From NCBI GenBank assembly GCA_006503535.1, contig QYRS01000017.1:310001-374000 (forward strand): a stretch of DNA of 64,000 nucleotides, read 5' to 3'. The DNA comes from Arthrinium phaeospermum. Taxonomy: Eukaryota; Ascomycota; Sordariomycetes; Amphisphaeriales; Apiosporaceae. Positions 31,941-43,482 of the stretch are shown one piece after another; positions within the stretch are counted from its first letter, which is position 1, and each line of letters begins with the position of its first letter. The translations under genes and the position numbers were made by a program. The notes under the pieces were generated by a model that was given only the letters and a program-made list of their open reading frames with translations, did not search any database and was not told the origin of the DNA.

Positions 31941-33863
31941 ATGGATCAACAAAGTTTCAGCGAGAATCGCCCATGCAGCAGGGAATGCGAGGACTCCCTT
32001 CTCTTCAATACACCGATTGCTTTATGTGACCCGGAATATCCTTACACTCCTCTTCATGGCGATGATGTCCGATTTCTTACCGTTCACGCCTTTGACAGTT
32101 CCGTAGGCATAGTCCAATGCTCTTTACACCGGGCGCCACTTCACGACCTCGACGGGCAATTCAAGGCGCTATCGTATGCATGGGGCGACGCCGGTGTGAC
32201 GCAGGCTATCAATCTCTCGGGTCATCCATTCAATGTTACAACAAACTTGGCCGCCTGCCTGCGCGTGTTAGCCGCAAATCCAAAATACCACGAAACCACC
32301 CTTTGGGTCGACGCCATTTGCATAAACCAGCAAGACTTGAATGAGCGCAATAAACAGGTTCCACGAATGAGGGATATCTTCTCACTTGCCGGATCGGTTA
32401 TTGCGTGGCTTGGGCCTGGTACACAGCTTTCCCATCGTGCAATGCAACGACTACAGAATATAGAACTTTCGGAGATTTACAGCATAGACCACCGGCCAGG
32501 GAAAGAAGACGGAGAGCGGATATATCATATTTTAAATCGAATCTGGGGAAATAATGGAGACGAAGAATTAAGGGATTTGTTTTCCCGACCTTACTGGAGC
32601 CGAACCTGGATTGTCCAAGAAATTCGACTGGGTCGAAAGGTTGACCTACTATGCGGAAATGACGAGGTGGCATTCGAAATGATGAAAGCTCTTGATCGAC
32701 TTATGATGTTCCTGCTTCCGGGCTCAATTGCTTGGGGAGGCCGCTATTCAACCAGAGCCCTAGAACTCTGGTACGGAATGGGCGGGACCCCTCAAGTCGC
32801 ATTCGACATAATCCACATACCTAGCAATCTGAAAGCCGTGGATTATCTCGGCCATTTCAGGAAGCATAAGTGCTTAAACCCCAGAGACAAAATCTACGCG
32901 CTGCTGGGCTTTATCCATAGCCCCGAAGCAGAAGGACTTATCCCTGACTACGACCGCCCAGTAGCAAAGGTTTACAGGGACGTTGTTATGACACATATAA
33001 GAAGTCACGACGATCTAGATTTTCTGATGTTCGTCGGTTGCGATGATAAGAGCGTCCGCTGCATGGCATCATGGATTCCAGATTGGCGTTATTCTTTGAA
33101 AACATCGTTCAGTGTCAACTATTCTCAATATTCTGCATCGAAAGAGCTTCCCTTATCCAGTCATCCTTGGTCACTGGATCAGCAGACAGACAAACTTCAC
33201 CTGACAGGCGATTGCCTCGATTTCATTGCGACTCTTGGCATCCAGTTGGGCAAGAATGATCTGATTCACTCTACAAGTGAGAGGACTACAGCCCTTGCAG
33301 CGAAATATCTTCAGTTGGTATATCAAACCCTTACACAAAGGACTTTCAAAGGTTACTCGAAGAGTCCCGACGAACCGAGATACTCATTGGATGGCAACGA
33401 GCCCCTCGAAGAAGCATGTCGACGAACCTTGGTACAAGACCGTGACCCGATGTATCAGGACAGTGTAGGGTGTCGTTCAGCAAAGTCCCCATTCATGTTT
33501 TTGCTACCTGGCGAAGAGGCACAGCAGAGATCAGATGGGTCAGTCTACACTCACACCGATACCCTTTTTCCGTGTATAAGCGCCTTAGCAGGTAAAACGC
33601 TAGCAATCACGTCAAAAGGGTGGATCGGACTGGTACCTGAGGATACCGAAGTTGGAGACTACGTGAGTGTGATTATCGGCGCTTCTACGCCGGTTATTCT
33701 GAGGAAAGCCCCGGTGGATGACTTGTCAGGCCGGGAGGCAGGGGATATGGACACGGAATCGACTCAAGAGGAGTTCGTGGTTATTGGGTGTGCCTACATT
33801 CACGGTCTTATGCACGGGAAAGGCCTGGAATTGGCAGAGTTGGGCAATATCATACTTCGATGA
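31941..33863 (+). CDS. Heterokaryon incompatibility (HET) domain protein
   Basis: Single exon, 640 residues. HET domain hallmarks in order: VRFLTVHAFD, FKALSYAWGD (about 74-83), TLWVDAICINQQDLNERNKQ with V following (about 120-140), MRDIFSLAGSVIAWLG, and LFSRPYWSRTWIVQEIRLGR (about 215-234). The region FRKHKCLNPRDKIYALLGFI is the usual second conserved block, and the C-terminal part ends ELAELGNIILR as in many HET proteins. HET proteins mediate programmed cell death on fusion with incompatible strains, but most family members lack tested function. There is no STAND or NACHT domain attached, so this is a stand-alone HET effector-type protein. Confidence 0.93.
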   Translation: MDQQSFSENRPCSRECEDSLLFNTPIALCDPEYPYTPLHGDDVRFLTVHAFDSSVGIVQCSLHRAPLHDLDGQFKALSYAWGDAGVTQAINLSGHPFNVTTNLAACLRVLAANPKYHETTLWVDAICINQQDLNERNKQVPRMRDIFSLAGSVIAWLGPGTQLSHRAMQRLQNIELSEIYSIDHRPGKEDGERIYHILNRIWGNNGDEELRDLFSRPYWSRTWIVQEIRLGRKVDLLCGNDEVAFEMMKALDRLMMFLLPGSIAWGGRYSTRALELWYGMGGTPQVAFDIIHIPSNLKAVDYLGHFRKHKCLNPRDKIYALLGFIHSPEAEGLIPDYDRPVAKVYRDVVMTHIRSHDDLDFLMFVGCDDKSVRCMASWIPDWRYSLKTSFSVNYSQYSASKELPLSSHPWSLDQQTDKLHLTGDCLDFIATLGIQLGKNDLIHSTSERTTALAAKYLQLVYQTLTQRTFKGYSKSPDEPRYSLDGNEPLEEACRRTLVQDRDPMYQDSVGCRSAKSPFMFLLPGEEAQQRSDGSVYTHTDTLFPCISALAGKTLAITSKGWIGLVPEDTEVGDYVSVIIGASTPVILRKAPVDDLSGREAGDMDTESTQEEFVVIGCAYIHGLMHGKGLELAELGNIILR

Positions 33864-34035
33864 AGCGGTTGATAGTCGCTTAGGGTTTTGTATAATTGGC
33901 TGTTATATATACTCTTGATCTGATGTTACTACGGTTTACACAGTGATGCAATTCAGCATTCCTGACTCCTCGATGTGAAATTTAGCAGGATCCAGTGGCT
34001 CATATCATCAATGGTCTAACCAGTACGATTCAGCT

Positions 34036-35788
34036 CTACAGGGTGTACTGATACAGTGGACTCTTCTCCCCCATGGCATCGAGCTGGTGCTGTGTATACT
34101 TGGCACGAACTTCCACCTCCGACTGCGCCGCCTTGGCCTTGTTAAGCTTCCAGAGCGAGAACTCGAGAACGCCGGCCACGCACATGGCCAAGCAGATGAT
34201 GCCCAGCGCGGTGCCGTATCCGGTGGGATATCGGGGGCCCTCTCGATCGAGAAAGATGTTGGTGCCGACCAGACCTGGAGGGAGCACAGCATAGTCAGTA
34301 CACAAAAGCGGCAGGAAGCAGATGATGAATATGGTTTGCTAGATGACTTACTACCCAGATTACCAGCCGCAAGGAGCCAGGCCAGGCCAATGCTTCGCTT
34401 CGACGACGGTGCCAGATTGTTCCCGACCCAAGCCGAAATGCCGGGAAGGAGGGGATAGATGCCAATCTGCGCCAACACCACCCCGAAATACATAACCGCG
34501 ACATTATTCTTGACGTCAGGCGAGAACGCGAAGAGCACGGCAAGCGCCGCCATCAGCACCGAAAGCGGCCCCACGATAAAAGGAAACCTCCAAGCCAGCC
34601 GGTCCGAGTAGCGGCCCACCAGCCACGCCGAGACGCCGCCGCAGAAGTAGGGCGGGATGGTCAGCAGCTGGGCCTTGGACGCGGTGAAGCCGAGCTGGGC
34701 GATGATCTGCGGCATGGTGAACTTGAAGGCGGCGTTGGGGACCGAGTTGGCCCAGGCCAGCACGATGCCGCACCCGATCTTCCAGTCGGCCATGGTCCGG
34801 CCCAGCAGGCGCCACGAGAACTTGTCGACCTCCTGCTCGGCGGCGTGGGACGCGGTGCGCACGCCCGACAGCCGCAGACGCAGGTCGACGAAGCGCTTTT
34901 CGTTGTCGGTTAGCCAGGTGGCGCGCTCGGGGGTGTCGACGAGGAGGAAGGGCATGCAGAGGCCGATGGCGACCGTCACCGCGCCCTCGATGAGGAAGAT
35001 CCATCGCCAACCTCGGATGCCGCGTGCGCCGTCCAGGCTGGCGATGGCGAAGGCTAGGAGACCGCTCAGTGCCCCAGAGAAGGCGGAGGCGGTGTAGAAG
35101 AGGGCTAAACGCTGCTGCAGTTCATGGCGGGGGTACCAGCTGCTGACGATGAAGACGGCGCCCGGGAAGAATCCGGCCTGGAACACAGAGCGGAAAGACA
35201 ATCCAGTCAGCCAGGTATCGAATAACCGACCTAGGTAGCTTTACTTACTTCGCAAAGACCCAGAAATACTCGGCATGCGGCCATGCCCTGGAAGTTCTGG
35301 ACGACACCCATCAGGGTCATGACGATGCCCCAGGACACCACCAAAAACGAAAGCCAGATACTAGGCCGGAGCTTCTTCAGCACGATGTTGGACGGGATCT
35401 CTTTACGTCAGGTCAGTTTCATTCATCATCAACCTGCCAAAGTACACTTACCGAAGATGATGTAGGGTATGAAGAAGATGGTACTGGCGATGTTGTACTG
35501 GTTCCCCGTCAACCCGAGATCTTTGTCCATCCCCTCGATCTTGGCGTTGCCGATGTTGCCGCGGTCGATGTGCGAGCAGAGGTAGAGCAGGGCCATGATG
35601 GGGATGAGTCGCAGGTCGATCTTCCGCACGACCTTTTTGCCCTGCTTGCCCTCGTAGGACCGCATGAACTCCGCGTCCTCGGCCGAGAGGGACGAATAGG
35701 GGTTGATGCCGGCGGCATGTTCGACCGTCTTGACATCTTCCTTCTCGTCGGGATAGGTGTCGGTGTTATTCTGGGTAGTGGGTGCCAT
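34036..35788 (-). CDS. MFS transporter, anion:cation symporter family (allantoate/nicotinate permease type)
   Basis: Four exons: 35788-35452, 35400-35249, 35177-34352 and 34274-34036; 517 residues. A hydrophilic N-terminus leads to VVRKIDLRLIPIMALLYLCS and HIDRGNIGNAKIEGM, the signature of the fungal Dal5/Tna1-like ACS family. Helix 4-5 carries AGFFPGAVFIVSSWYPRHEL, also diagnostic; twelve hydrophobic segments can be traced, ending with GYGTALGIICLAMCVAGVLE. Substrates of relatives include allantoate, nicotinate, pantothenate and other organic anions. The gene is divergent from the cyclase-family gene, sharing a 987-bp spacer, and a perfect 12-bp inverted repeat lies about 60-100 bases before its ATG. 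Confidence 0.92.
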
Positions 35789-36775
35789 GGTGTGGTTGTC
35801 CTTGCTTGGGTAAGGCTTTCTCTGAACTCGGGTTTGATTGAGCAGGAATTACCCCGGATTTGAGCTGCATCAGGAATCCGGGGTAAGCGCCCCATGACTT
35901 ATAAGAGCTGGGGGCATGGGATACTCGGTGGTCGAGCGGTTCGCGCAAGACGCGGTGCAGTCTCGGGCTGTTGCCGCACCGTGTCCACTCTCATCGGACC
36001 TCTTCCGTTACATTTTCCCAAGTTCATACGGGTTCTTCAGTTCCTCATGGACCCAAAGGCTGATTGCAGGGACCATGCCACTAACTAGTAGTATCAGCTC
36101 TACCACTAGCCGAGCGACTCGCATGAGAGTTTGCACGGGCTCGTGGTTGATAACCCCTGAATCCAGCTGTTTGCAATTGAGGTACAAGTCGTCTTGGTTT
36201 GGCCCCTAACTGTTGCTGCTGGCGCATAACTGTGAGAGACCAGATCTGTATTTTGTAGCTTCAGTCCACATTATGGCTTCCTGAGGTCTTAGTCGTGAGC
36301 GCATCATTTGTTTGCATGTGTGGGAGGCATTAAACCGGCCATTGTTTTGGCACCTTTGCAAATGCAGACCACTTTTGGGGATGGGGGGGATTCTGGGGTT
36401 GCGGGGTTGCGGGGTAGCCTAACCTAGCGCATGTACAATCCTTAGGGGGTATTTGGGGTAATTGACATTCCAGCCGGTACCTATGCGCTCACCAACCCCC
36501 TGGATCCATAGCGTTACCCCAACTCTATGACACGGCAATGGCTAGAAACAGTCCGTGGGACTTGGTGGGTTCATCGGACATGGCCCGCCTCCTTAGGCCT
36601 CACGAAGTTATACGTAGACAATTTGAAGATATTTTGAATTCACATTGCCTGGTTATGAAGTGTATTGCATTCTTGCTCGGTATTGTCACTTGTGATTGCT
36701 TGAGTCTTATGATCTCAAACCCGGGTTCCAACAACATCTACCCTCACTTATATACTGCCAATTGCCGGAATCACA
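35789..36775. other. Shared divergent promoter region
   Basis: 987 bases between the MFS transporter and cyclase genes. Contains the palindrome at 35849-35886 and a G-rich stretch near 36375-36420. No gene supported. Confidence 0.5.
35849..35886. promoter_or_regulatory. Perfect 12-bp inverted repeat, possible zinc-cluster factor site
   Basis: TTACCCCGGATT (35849-35860) and AATCCGGGGTAA (35875-35886), spaced by 14 bases, 61 bases upstream of the MFS start codon. Inverted CGG-containing half-sites are the usual targets of fungal Zn2Cys6 regulators. Function is inferred from symmetry and position only. Confidence 0.45.
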
Positions 36776-38045
36776 ATGACGAACCCCGCGATGGCAAAAG
36801 AGTTCCCCAAATTCGATGAGTTGACTCTCGACAAGAATGGCCCCCATGGCAATTCCTGGGGTCTCTGGGGTCCCGATGACCAGCTCGGCACGCTGAACCA
36901 CTTGACTGATGAGGTAGTATCCACTGCTGCCAGTGAGAACATCAAGACGGGGCATCGGATATCACTGAAGTAAGGAGTGTGCCGTTCGAAGCATTATGTG
37001 AAGTCGGGAGTCATCGCTGACAGGCTGATCGTAAGCTGGTCTATGACCGGTGCCTCCAAGCCACGGTTTCCCCGCAAGCTCTTAGAGCAGAAGATGGTCA
37101 ATAAGGCACCGCTCAAACATGCGCACGATGACGAGGTAGGCTACGAAAAGACGCAGAACTCGTGCCGCAGAGTGTGCTGATATACGCGCAGTGGAGCTTC
37201 AACTCCCAGTGCAGTTCCCAATGGGACGGGTTCAGGCACTACGCGTACCAAAAGGAGGCGTTGTACTACATGGGTCGCACGGCCGAAGACTTTGCCGCAT
37301 CGCCAATTCCTAATGGCATCCAGCGTGAGAGCAATTCCACCTAACACGGATAACCACCCAATCAGGGGTCTAATCAACTATGCAGATGTATCACAGAGGG
37401 GCATAGCCGGTCGCGTCGTCTTCATCGACTGGTACACCTGGGCCATCGAGCATAAGGGCCTGGAAGTCGACGCCATGACCCCCTACGCCATACCCTTCCC
37501 CGAGCTGCTAGAGACCCTGCGGTTCCAGGGCCTCGACCCCGCCACCGCCTTCCGCCCCGGCGACATCCTGCTCGTGCGCTCCGGCTACCTGGCGCAGTAC
37601 GAGGCCATGACCGAGGCGCGCCGCGAGGCGCTGGACCGGCGCTACCAGACGTCCAAGCCCGACAACATCGGCGTGCGGCCGTCGCGCGAGCTGCTCGCGT
37701 TCCTGTGGGATAACCGGCTGGCCGCCGTCGCGGGCGACTCGCGCTCCTTCGAGGTCTGGCCCTGTGCGGAGCCGGACTCGGACTGGCACCTGCACGAGTG
37801 GCTGCTCGCGGGCTGGGGCATGCCGATCGGGGAGCTGTTTTACCTCGAGGGGCTGGCGCGGCATTGCAGGGCGGCGGGGCGGTGGACTTTTTTTCTGGCG
37901 AGTGCGCCTATGAATGTGAGTTTTGAAGGCGGGAAGAGGCGATTTGGCTTTGGAAGGGGTATTATATAAATACATGCTAATCTGGGATTATGTACAGGTT
38001 CCTGGGGGCGTCGCTAGTCCTCCCAATGCTCTTGCATTCTTTTGA
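36776..38045 (+). CDS. Cyclase-family (PF04199) metal-dependent hydrolase, frame interrupted once
   Basis: Exons read 36776-36969, 37036-37135, 37192-37324, 37366-37915 and 37998-38045. The N-terminus has GNSWGLWGPDDQLGTLNHLT, exon 3 has SSQWDGFRHYAYQK with the metal-binding His, exon 4 has GIAGRVVFIDWYTWAIEHKG, PGDILLVRSGY, VAGDSRSFEVWPC and HLHEWLLAGWGMPIGELFYL, and the last exon supplies VPGGVASPPNALAFF. This is the fungal branch of the kynurenine-formamidase-like cyclase superfamily. Exon 3 ends in phase 1, but exon 4 needs two bases and offers one; the joined length (1025 nt) is one base short. The break coincides with a G run at 37365-37368, and the intervening 41-nt intron is unusually short. 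A sequencing deletion or a recent null allele are both possible. Its substrate is unknown; the divergent MFS gene suggests a shared catabolic role. Confidence 0.8.
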
Positions 38046-38183
38046 GGGTTTTCTATGAATACTTGAATGAAAAGAAGGGGTGTATTAGAAACTACAGAGT
38101 AGGAAAGGCACATCTGCCCTTCTCAAATAATTGAATCAATCAATGCATTTTGCCTAACCGATATTGCTGCCACGTCTGAATGG

Positions 38184-39746
38184 CTAACCCGCCAACTCCT
38201 CACGCCCCAGTTGCCCCTTTTGCTCCGCAAACTGGTCTTCCATCGGCAACCCCATAATCAAGTTCTGCACATTCAACCTCGCGCTCCACACCAAATTGGG
38301 CGATTCCCCCCGCTCCCGGATCTCGTGCCCATTCTCCACGGCCTCGATATCCGACTCCGCCGCGCGCCGCCCCCGCGGCTTATGCTGCGAGATTACGGCC
38401 GGCGTGACGCTAAGACACCGCATCCGCGCCCCCGCGTACCCCGGTGGCGGCGGCTGGTTCGTGACCGACGAGATTATAGAAGAGCCTGAGTGCGCCACGT
38501 CCCACGGCGTGTGGTCCCGGCACAGCTCCGCCATGGCGTTGTCGAGCTGCGCGATCAGCGTCCCGCCCACGCTGAGCGCGTGCAGGACTTTCCGGGCGCC
38601 GGCCTGGGAGAGGGCGTAGCCCGCGCTGCACGTGGGCCCCCCGCTGAAGTGGACCCAGCGCGTTCCCGGCTCGCGGCGCAGGTCGCCGCCGATCCAGCTC
38701 GTGGCGTTGGCCGGCGGGGGCATGGTCGCGTCGCCGCGCAGGGCGTAGTAGGTGTAGCGGGCCGAGCCCGGGTCGACGACCTCGTGGCCTGGGATGCGCT
38801 CCGGGAAGGTCTCGCCGCAGTGGCCGAGCCAGAGGAGGTCCCAGGCGTCGCCGTAGGGGGAGTGGGGTGGTGGGTGTTGGGGTGAGGGCGGGGGGATCGA
38901 GGCGGCGTTGCTCTTGGTGGTGTGATCACCGCCGGTTGGGAGATTGTTGGCTTGGAAGGCGGGCTCTTGCTTGGCCATGCCTAACAGCAGGCGCGCGCCT
39001 TCGGCTATGTCCATCAATTGCTGTTTGATTCGGACATCCCAGTCAGCGTCGTCTTCCAAGATCAGCGCGCTCGAGATGTTCTCTTCCACCATCCTGTGTT
39101 GTCCAGTCACGTTAGCATGCACGTATCAAAGCGCCTTGTCTATGTACTTATGGTTGTTAGCAAATCAAAGGGGCCCCCACGTTCGAATCACGTTCATCTG
39201 ACTCCTCCACGACCCAATGCCGCCGTCCCGCCACCCCTCTCGATCCACGCCGAGCGGCAACGCCTTGTCGGAGACGTCCACGCCGCGCAGGGCCCGGGCC
39301 CAGTCCAGCTTGATGCCCGTCAGCGTGCTGACTAGGGACAGGGCATCGCGCTTGTCCGTGCGGTCGGGGAGGTTGACGACGAAGACTTTCTCGAAGCCCA
39401 GCGTCGCGTTCTGGATGCGCGCAATGTCCGGTTCGGCCTGATCCTCAGATGCAGCAGCAGCCCGCTGCTGCTGTTGTCCCATGTTCTGGTGCTCGTCCTC
39501 ATTTGTTGTTGGCGGGGACTGTCCCACCTCCAGCATCACCGGCAAGGAACCGGGGAGTGTCGAGGATATGGTAGGCAGTAAGCATGCGGCTGCTAGTATG
39601 ACCAAGGCGATAGTCGTGAAAAAGCCCAATTGGGATTTATTTGACCCAGGTTTCTCCTTTACAGAGGATGAACGCCAAGAACTGATCGCATCTCTCCCCA
39701 CGAGCCAGGTCAGCAAAGCGACCCAGAACCATGACGGCGGCTCCAT
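38184..39746 (-). CDS. Glycosyltransferase family 25 (LPS-type) protein
   Basis: Exons 39746-39181 and 39093-38184 with an 87-nt intron; 491 residues. The start at 39746 is the first ATG; the open frame extends upstream only through a TTG. A type II membrane anchor lies at about residues 40-62 (LGFFTTIALVILAAACLLPT). The GT25 fold begins FEKVFVVNLPDRTDKRDALS and continues with LDWARALRGVD. The metal-binding acidic motif is ALILEDDADWD. Later motifs include WDLLWLGHCGE and the conserved PTCSAGYALSQAGARKVLHA block. Fungal GT25 proteins are Golgi enzymes related to bacterial LPS galactosyltransferases and collagen glucosyltransferases; donors and acceptors are mostly unknown. A low-complexity Pro-rich insert (IPPPSPQHPPPHSP) interrupts the domain. 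Confidence 0.88.
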
Positions 39747-40653
39747 CGTATAAGGTGATGTGTAAGAATAACGGAACAAAAGGTTAATCAAACGTGATCA
39801 ATGACTTACACGACAAAACTTGGCGCCCAGCGCTTTTATGGTGGTTCCGGCTCTGACATTTGGTGAGGCCCCCGCCGGCCGCCAGGGGTTCTGGGGAACA
39901 CAGGCCCAATCGTCTCGTCTCAAACCTGAAACGCAGTCACGATTTGACAAGCCCCCTACATGGGCGATTGGAAGCAATTGGAACTCGATCGTGGTAATGA
40001 AGGGCGCGAAAGCTTATCACGACCTCCACAGCAATTGGGCATGTTCTCTGGCCGAGGGGACCGAAACCCCGGGGTCTTCACCTTGCAGCTTTGATGCGAG
40101 TCCAATTTCGCATCGCAGTATCAGTGCTCGTCGTATTAGACATCACAGTATTTAGAAATGAAAACGCGATTCATTCTGGCTCTACTCGTCCCCATATCCT
40201 TGGGGGAATGATGATATTTATATCAACGGCATGTATGTAGGTGTTCGTTTGCGGGCAACACAGTCAGCGCAGTGGCCAGTGGCCCATGATTACATGGGGG
40301 CTCAAGGCCTGCAAAGGACTGCCGGGTCAATTTACTCCCGGAGTAGTTCGACACCAATTACAGGAGACATAACATTCGACATATCTGCAGCTGATCATCA
40401 ATCCAGTGAAAGAAAAAGTGGATTGTAATCCATGATCTTCGTGTTTCTTTTCCAAGGGCATCTAATTTAATGCGATGCATTGAGATACGGTGACTGTTGG
40501 ATTGATACGTCTGTTTTTCTGACAGCTTCAGCTGCCAACTTCTTCACGATTGACGTGACACACGAATAAGTTCACAAGCCATCAACATAAGGAAACCCCA
40601 ATCTCATTCTTGTGAGCTATGAAAGATCCCTTCGCACCATGACATACACCCAT
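39747..40653. other. Intergenic spacer
   Basis: About 900 bases between GT25 (upstream side) and the 3' end of the transaldolase gene. No gene supported; a short inverted repeat (GATGCGA/TCGCATC) lies near 40095. Confidence 0.5.
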
Positions 40654-41998
40654 CTATTTCTGCGCTGACACCAACTCCTCCAGCTTCTCCTGCCTCTCGC
40701 AGAAAATGTTGATAGCCTGAATGATCTTGCCCTCGCTCTGCCCGCCGGCGCTGCGCGTAAACGCCAGCCGCCACGCGCTCTCGTCGCCCACGATCGCGCC
40801 GTAATCCGCAAACGCGCCCTCGTCCGTCTTCGGTAGGAGGGCGGAGCCCGTGTCGCCCTCCCACGGGTTGGCGGGCGTCTCGGCCAGCTTCTTGAGCAGC
40901 GGCGGCGACACGGTGATATGGTGCGCGCCGGCCAGCATCATGACCTCCTGGATCGACGTCAGGCTCGCGGGCAGCACCTGCGTTCGGCTGCCGGTCTTTT
41001 CGTAGTAGCGCTGGGCGGCGCCGCAGAAAGCGAAGGCTTTGTTCTCGTCGACGTAGCTATAATACGGGGAGGAGCCATAATCAGCGACAAACAGACTTTG
41101 CACAGGAAATCTCATCTGGCCGCCCGCAGAGGAGGAGGCCGCCGGATGGGGTTGCTTACGTTTCGTCGAAGTGCACGCGCAGCTCGTTGATGTAGGGCGC
41201 AATGTAGGTGCACCCCGCATGGGAAGCGAGGGCGGCCTGCTCCAGGCAGAACATGGTCGTGGCCAGCGTGGCGATCCCTTGCTGCTCGAGCTCGCGGCAG
41301 GCCTGCATCCCTTCCCACGTCGCGGGGATCTTGATGCACACCCTCTTCGCGTCGTACTTGGGGTCCAGATCCTGGAAGATGGTCACGATGCCTAAAAGCA
41401 GGCTCATCAGCATCTACTTGCTCCTATCTTTCGTTCGTGGGGAAGTGATTGGACAGTCGAACTCATTGCATACGTTTGGCGTTCTCGATGGTCTTGTCCT
41501 TGTTATACGAGTACATGGGGTTCGTCTGGATGTGCGAGTAGCCCGTCAGGTAGGGCACGATGCGGAGCGCGAGCTTGACCATCATGACCTCGACGGCGAA
41601 CTCAGCCAGCCCGACGCCCTCGTGTTGAGCGCGGTGCCACTGCGCGTAGGCCACGGAGCTGCCGATGAGATCGGCATGAAGGGCGCCTCCATCTGCATCG
41701 AGACGGGCCAGCTCGCCGTAAGCAATGGCCTATGGTATTTGATGTTCCATATTAGTTATCTCGATATGCCCATGTGCTGATGATGAACCAAGTGCAATCG
41801 GGATGACGAGGGCTGACCTGGTTGGATGTGCAGTCCACAAAGGGACCTAGGTCTCGGGCCACTGCGGTAAGGGTCAGCACAAATACTCGAGGTGACCCCT
41901 GACGTCCGCAGCATGCACTTACCCTCATGGTCGAAGGTGTCGCAGTCGACCTTGGAGTGGCTACGGAGCACGTCTAGCAATGTCTGGGGACTCGCCAT
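40654..41998 (-). CDS. Transaldolase
   Basis: Five exons: 41998-41923, 41861-41818, 41729-41474, 41391-41160 and 41056-40654; 336 residues. The pentose-phosphate enzyme transfers dihydroxyacetone between sugar phosphates through a Schiff-base lysine. Visible motifs: TTFDHEV..DLGPFVDCTSNQ around the first junctions, GYSHIQTNPMYSYNKDKTIE, KRVCIKIPATWEGMQACREL with the catalytic Lys in IKIPATWEG, LATTMFCLEQAALASHAGCT, and SLTSIQEVMMLAGAHHITVS. Length equals that of canonical class-I transaldolases. Typical fungal TAL begins with an SLDQLK-like helix; this one starts ASPQTLLDVLRSHSKVDCDT and has an unusually long hydrophilic end, so it may be a second paralogue rather than the housekeeping copy. 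Five introns-exons all keep phase. Confidence 0.93.
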
Positions 41999-43482
41999 TG
42001 TGTTACGACTCGATTAGAGACGGATGTGGCGAACTATCTCAAACACAGAACGCAAATAGAAGAAATTATGCAAGGCCGCAAGATGACGATATTTAATTCG
42101 ATTGATTATCAATGAAGTCTTCGTGTTCTATGTGAAGAGTTTCTGTCTACGGCATCGAATGCTCTCATCTATCCCGAAGTGCACGGTGGTGATGCATCGG
42201 AGTTTCCTAAAACGCATCAATCGCAGCGAGGACCGGAGAGGGGGGCAAGATGGCGGGGTTGCGCAACCAGTGACCAGTGACCACTTCTTTCGACCAACAA
42301 TAAGGTGCCCAGGACCAATTAAGGTTCGATTTTGCTGCGCATGTGAGATAGAAATGAGGCATTAACCTGAGGTCTTCCACGATGCCCGTTCTCTGAGGAT
42401 TGCCCGGTCACACAACACCGGTCAGATAAGGATAAGAGTTGGGTGTGCGACCCGATGCAGTAACCCGAAGCAAAAACCGGGGACAGATCTAATCGTAGAT
42501 GATGAAGTGCATGGATGTGGTTTATTCTTAGCAAATGCCTCTTGGGAGCTTTACCTTGAGCAAACAAGGGAGCAACTCCTGTCCAATAGATTTGGGGTTC
42601 AGGTGGTTTTGGAAGGCACGTTTCCGGGCCAGTTCGCTAACGTCCTTGCCCGAAGGCACTGGAACGGGATGATTTACCCTGGAACAGTACTGTCATTCCG
42701 CAACAACGACTAATTCACCTGGCAACACACCAAGCGTCCCCAACTGGGTCTGGGTCTGGGTCTTTACCAAGAGATATTGACATTTCCAATGCAATTGGGC
42801 AATTGAGAAGATGCCTGTTGAAACGGATGTAGGTAGGGAATAGGAAGAATAACGGGGTTGAGTTCGATTGCAGTTACAGCGGGGCCTAACCTGACGGCGC
42901 AGCAGAGCATCCCCAGCAGCCCAGGTATTATCTTCATCATCCATCATCAATCCATATGGCTCCTCCAATTGACCAGAATCTACAACGGCCTCGGCCAATG
43001 CGCCACAACCACAGTTTGGCTTATTTCTTGGTCTATCCGGATCCGTGACTAGAGAATAAGGTCTTTTGTTCTCGTCATCTATTATGGCTGCACACGGTAT
43101 CCAAGTGGGGCGGCGAGGAGAAAGGCAGGAATGTAATGAACCTGAAGACATACTTGGCTTCCGGAATGCTCAGGTCGGCGCCTCCAGGTTGCCCTGCCAG
43201 GCGCATTAGGCAACCAGACACAATACTCAATTACCTCAAGTTCGCAGCATCTCGTCCTCGGTTGTCTGCTTGTCTTTGTTCCTCTCATCTTGCTTTCTTC
43301 TATTCCTTGGTTTCACTTCGTCCACCTCCCCTTTTCCCTTCTCTTTTCCCATCACGTTTGCTTTTGTGCGAATGGAGTAGTCGCACTTGATTCATGACTG
43401 AAGAAGTTGGGCGGTAACTACAGTAATGATAACGCCTTTTGTGGCGATGAGAACACATAGCCGACGAAACTCAACCCACACC
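41999..43482. other. Intergenic spacer
   Basis: About 1.5 kb, divergent promoter region of the transaldolase gene and the large zinc-finger gene. CT-rich from 43250 to 43370. No gene supported. Confidence 0.5.
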
